From contig NC_064625.1 in NCBI RefSeq assembly GCF_023898315.1, forward strand, positions 101,604,269 to 101,668,268: DNA of 64,000 nucleotides, in the 5' to 3' direction. The stretch is from Schistocerca nitens. Taxonomy: Eukaryota; Arthropoda; Insecta; Orthoptera; Acrididae. Of the stretch, positions 63,864 to 64,000 are shown piece after piece. The position numbers were made by a program, and so were the translations under genes. The notes beneath the pieces were generated by a model. The model made no database searches, was not told the DNA's origin, and saw only the letters and a program-made list of their open reading frames with translations. How positions within the stretch are numbered: the first letter of the stretch is position 1; the number at the start of each line of letters is the position of its first letter.

Positions 63864-64000
63864 TGTATATAGAGAACAACTGTAGTCCTATTACACTTCC
63901 CTGGGACACTTCTGACGATACCCTTCTCTCTGATGTACATTTGCCGTCGAGGATAACATAATGGGTCCAAAGTCTGTCGCTAATAACCCCTGCACTCACT

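Larger units (their letters stand above)
61237..64000 (-). pseudogene. CR1-like LINE (LINE-I) split by hAT-like element
   Basis: Minus-strand polymerase pieces 63999-63864 (QGSVIGLQLFSIYT-like after frame changes) and 61776-61237. The second part has LRLFADDAVVYGN near 61742-61704 with the catalytic pair, DEWQLSLNVEKCKLMRMSRK, FKYLGITLGSDMRWDEQM and TAHRTLVRSILQYWSSV, then SNS-like tail codons. An 8-bp duplication shows that the 2.1 kb between are inserted. The 5' part continues beyond the window. Confidence 0.82.

Overview
The window reads as repeat-dominated nuclear DNA of a large-genome insect. The repeat mix (several tRNA-headed SINE families, many Tc1/mariner families, RTE, CR1-like, I-like and R4/Dong-like LINEs, solo LTRs) matches what I remember of grasshoppers and locusts such as Schistocerca. 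That species guess rests on memory of repeat families and was not checked. I found no convincing host exon, no rRNA, no functional tRNA and no CRISPR. Family labels such as TcA, MarM or SINE-A are local to this report.

Layout. 0-4.5 kb: a SINE nested in a SINE, then two abutting Tc1-like elements (TcA, TcB). 4.5-12 kb: SINE copies, two RTE LINE copies, microsatellites and a possible transposase remnant. 12.6-14.6 kb: TcB, a TcA end and a solo LTR. 15.2-16.9 kb: a SINE next to an I-like LINE with RNase H. 16.9-24.9 kb: one Tc1-like element (TcC) stretched to 8 kb by a foldback, a long-TIR mariner that itself holds a CR1-like LINE, a second CR1-like LINE holding two SINEs, and a nearly intact mariner. 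25.2-26.9 kb: an R4/Dong-like LINE end bounded by TAA repeats. 27-37.5 kb: decayed Tc1 copies, LINE fragments and SINEs. 38-40 kb: a 0.4-kb inverted repeat around a DD41D mariner remnant. 40.5-44.7 kb: a TcA copy holding TcG (one stop codon), a mariner-like element with an intact 351-codon transposase, and a SINE. 45-46.9 kb: TcD holding a SINE that holds a 1.18-kb foldback whose arms carry tRNA-like sequence. 47.9-50.8 kb: a mariner with 173-bp TIRs and three stop codons, a mariner remnant and a CR1 fragment. 50.8-55.3 kb: TcH and a near full-length RTE with a tRNA-like head. 55.7-57.8 kb: no recognisable content. 57.8-64 kb: mariner, RTE, MarM, a CR1-like LINE and a 2.1-kb hAT-like element containing a solo LTR.

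The elements interact mainly as targets and partners. DNA transposons use TA sites inside each other. SINEs carry 10-14-bp target duplications. Several SINE families share a 3' tail block with the I-like LINE in the window, which suggests that this LINE group supplies their reverse transcriptase. The most unusual signals are a recurring GAAGATG-hairpin-GAAAC motif often present as inverted pairs, the tRNA-armed foldback, and the mariner-like transposases with 46-47 residues between the last two catalytic aspartates.
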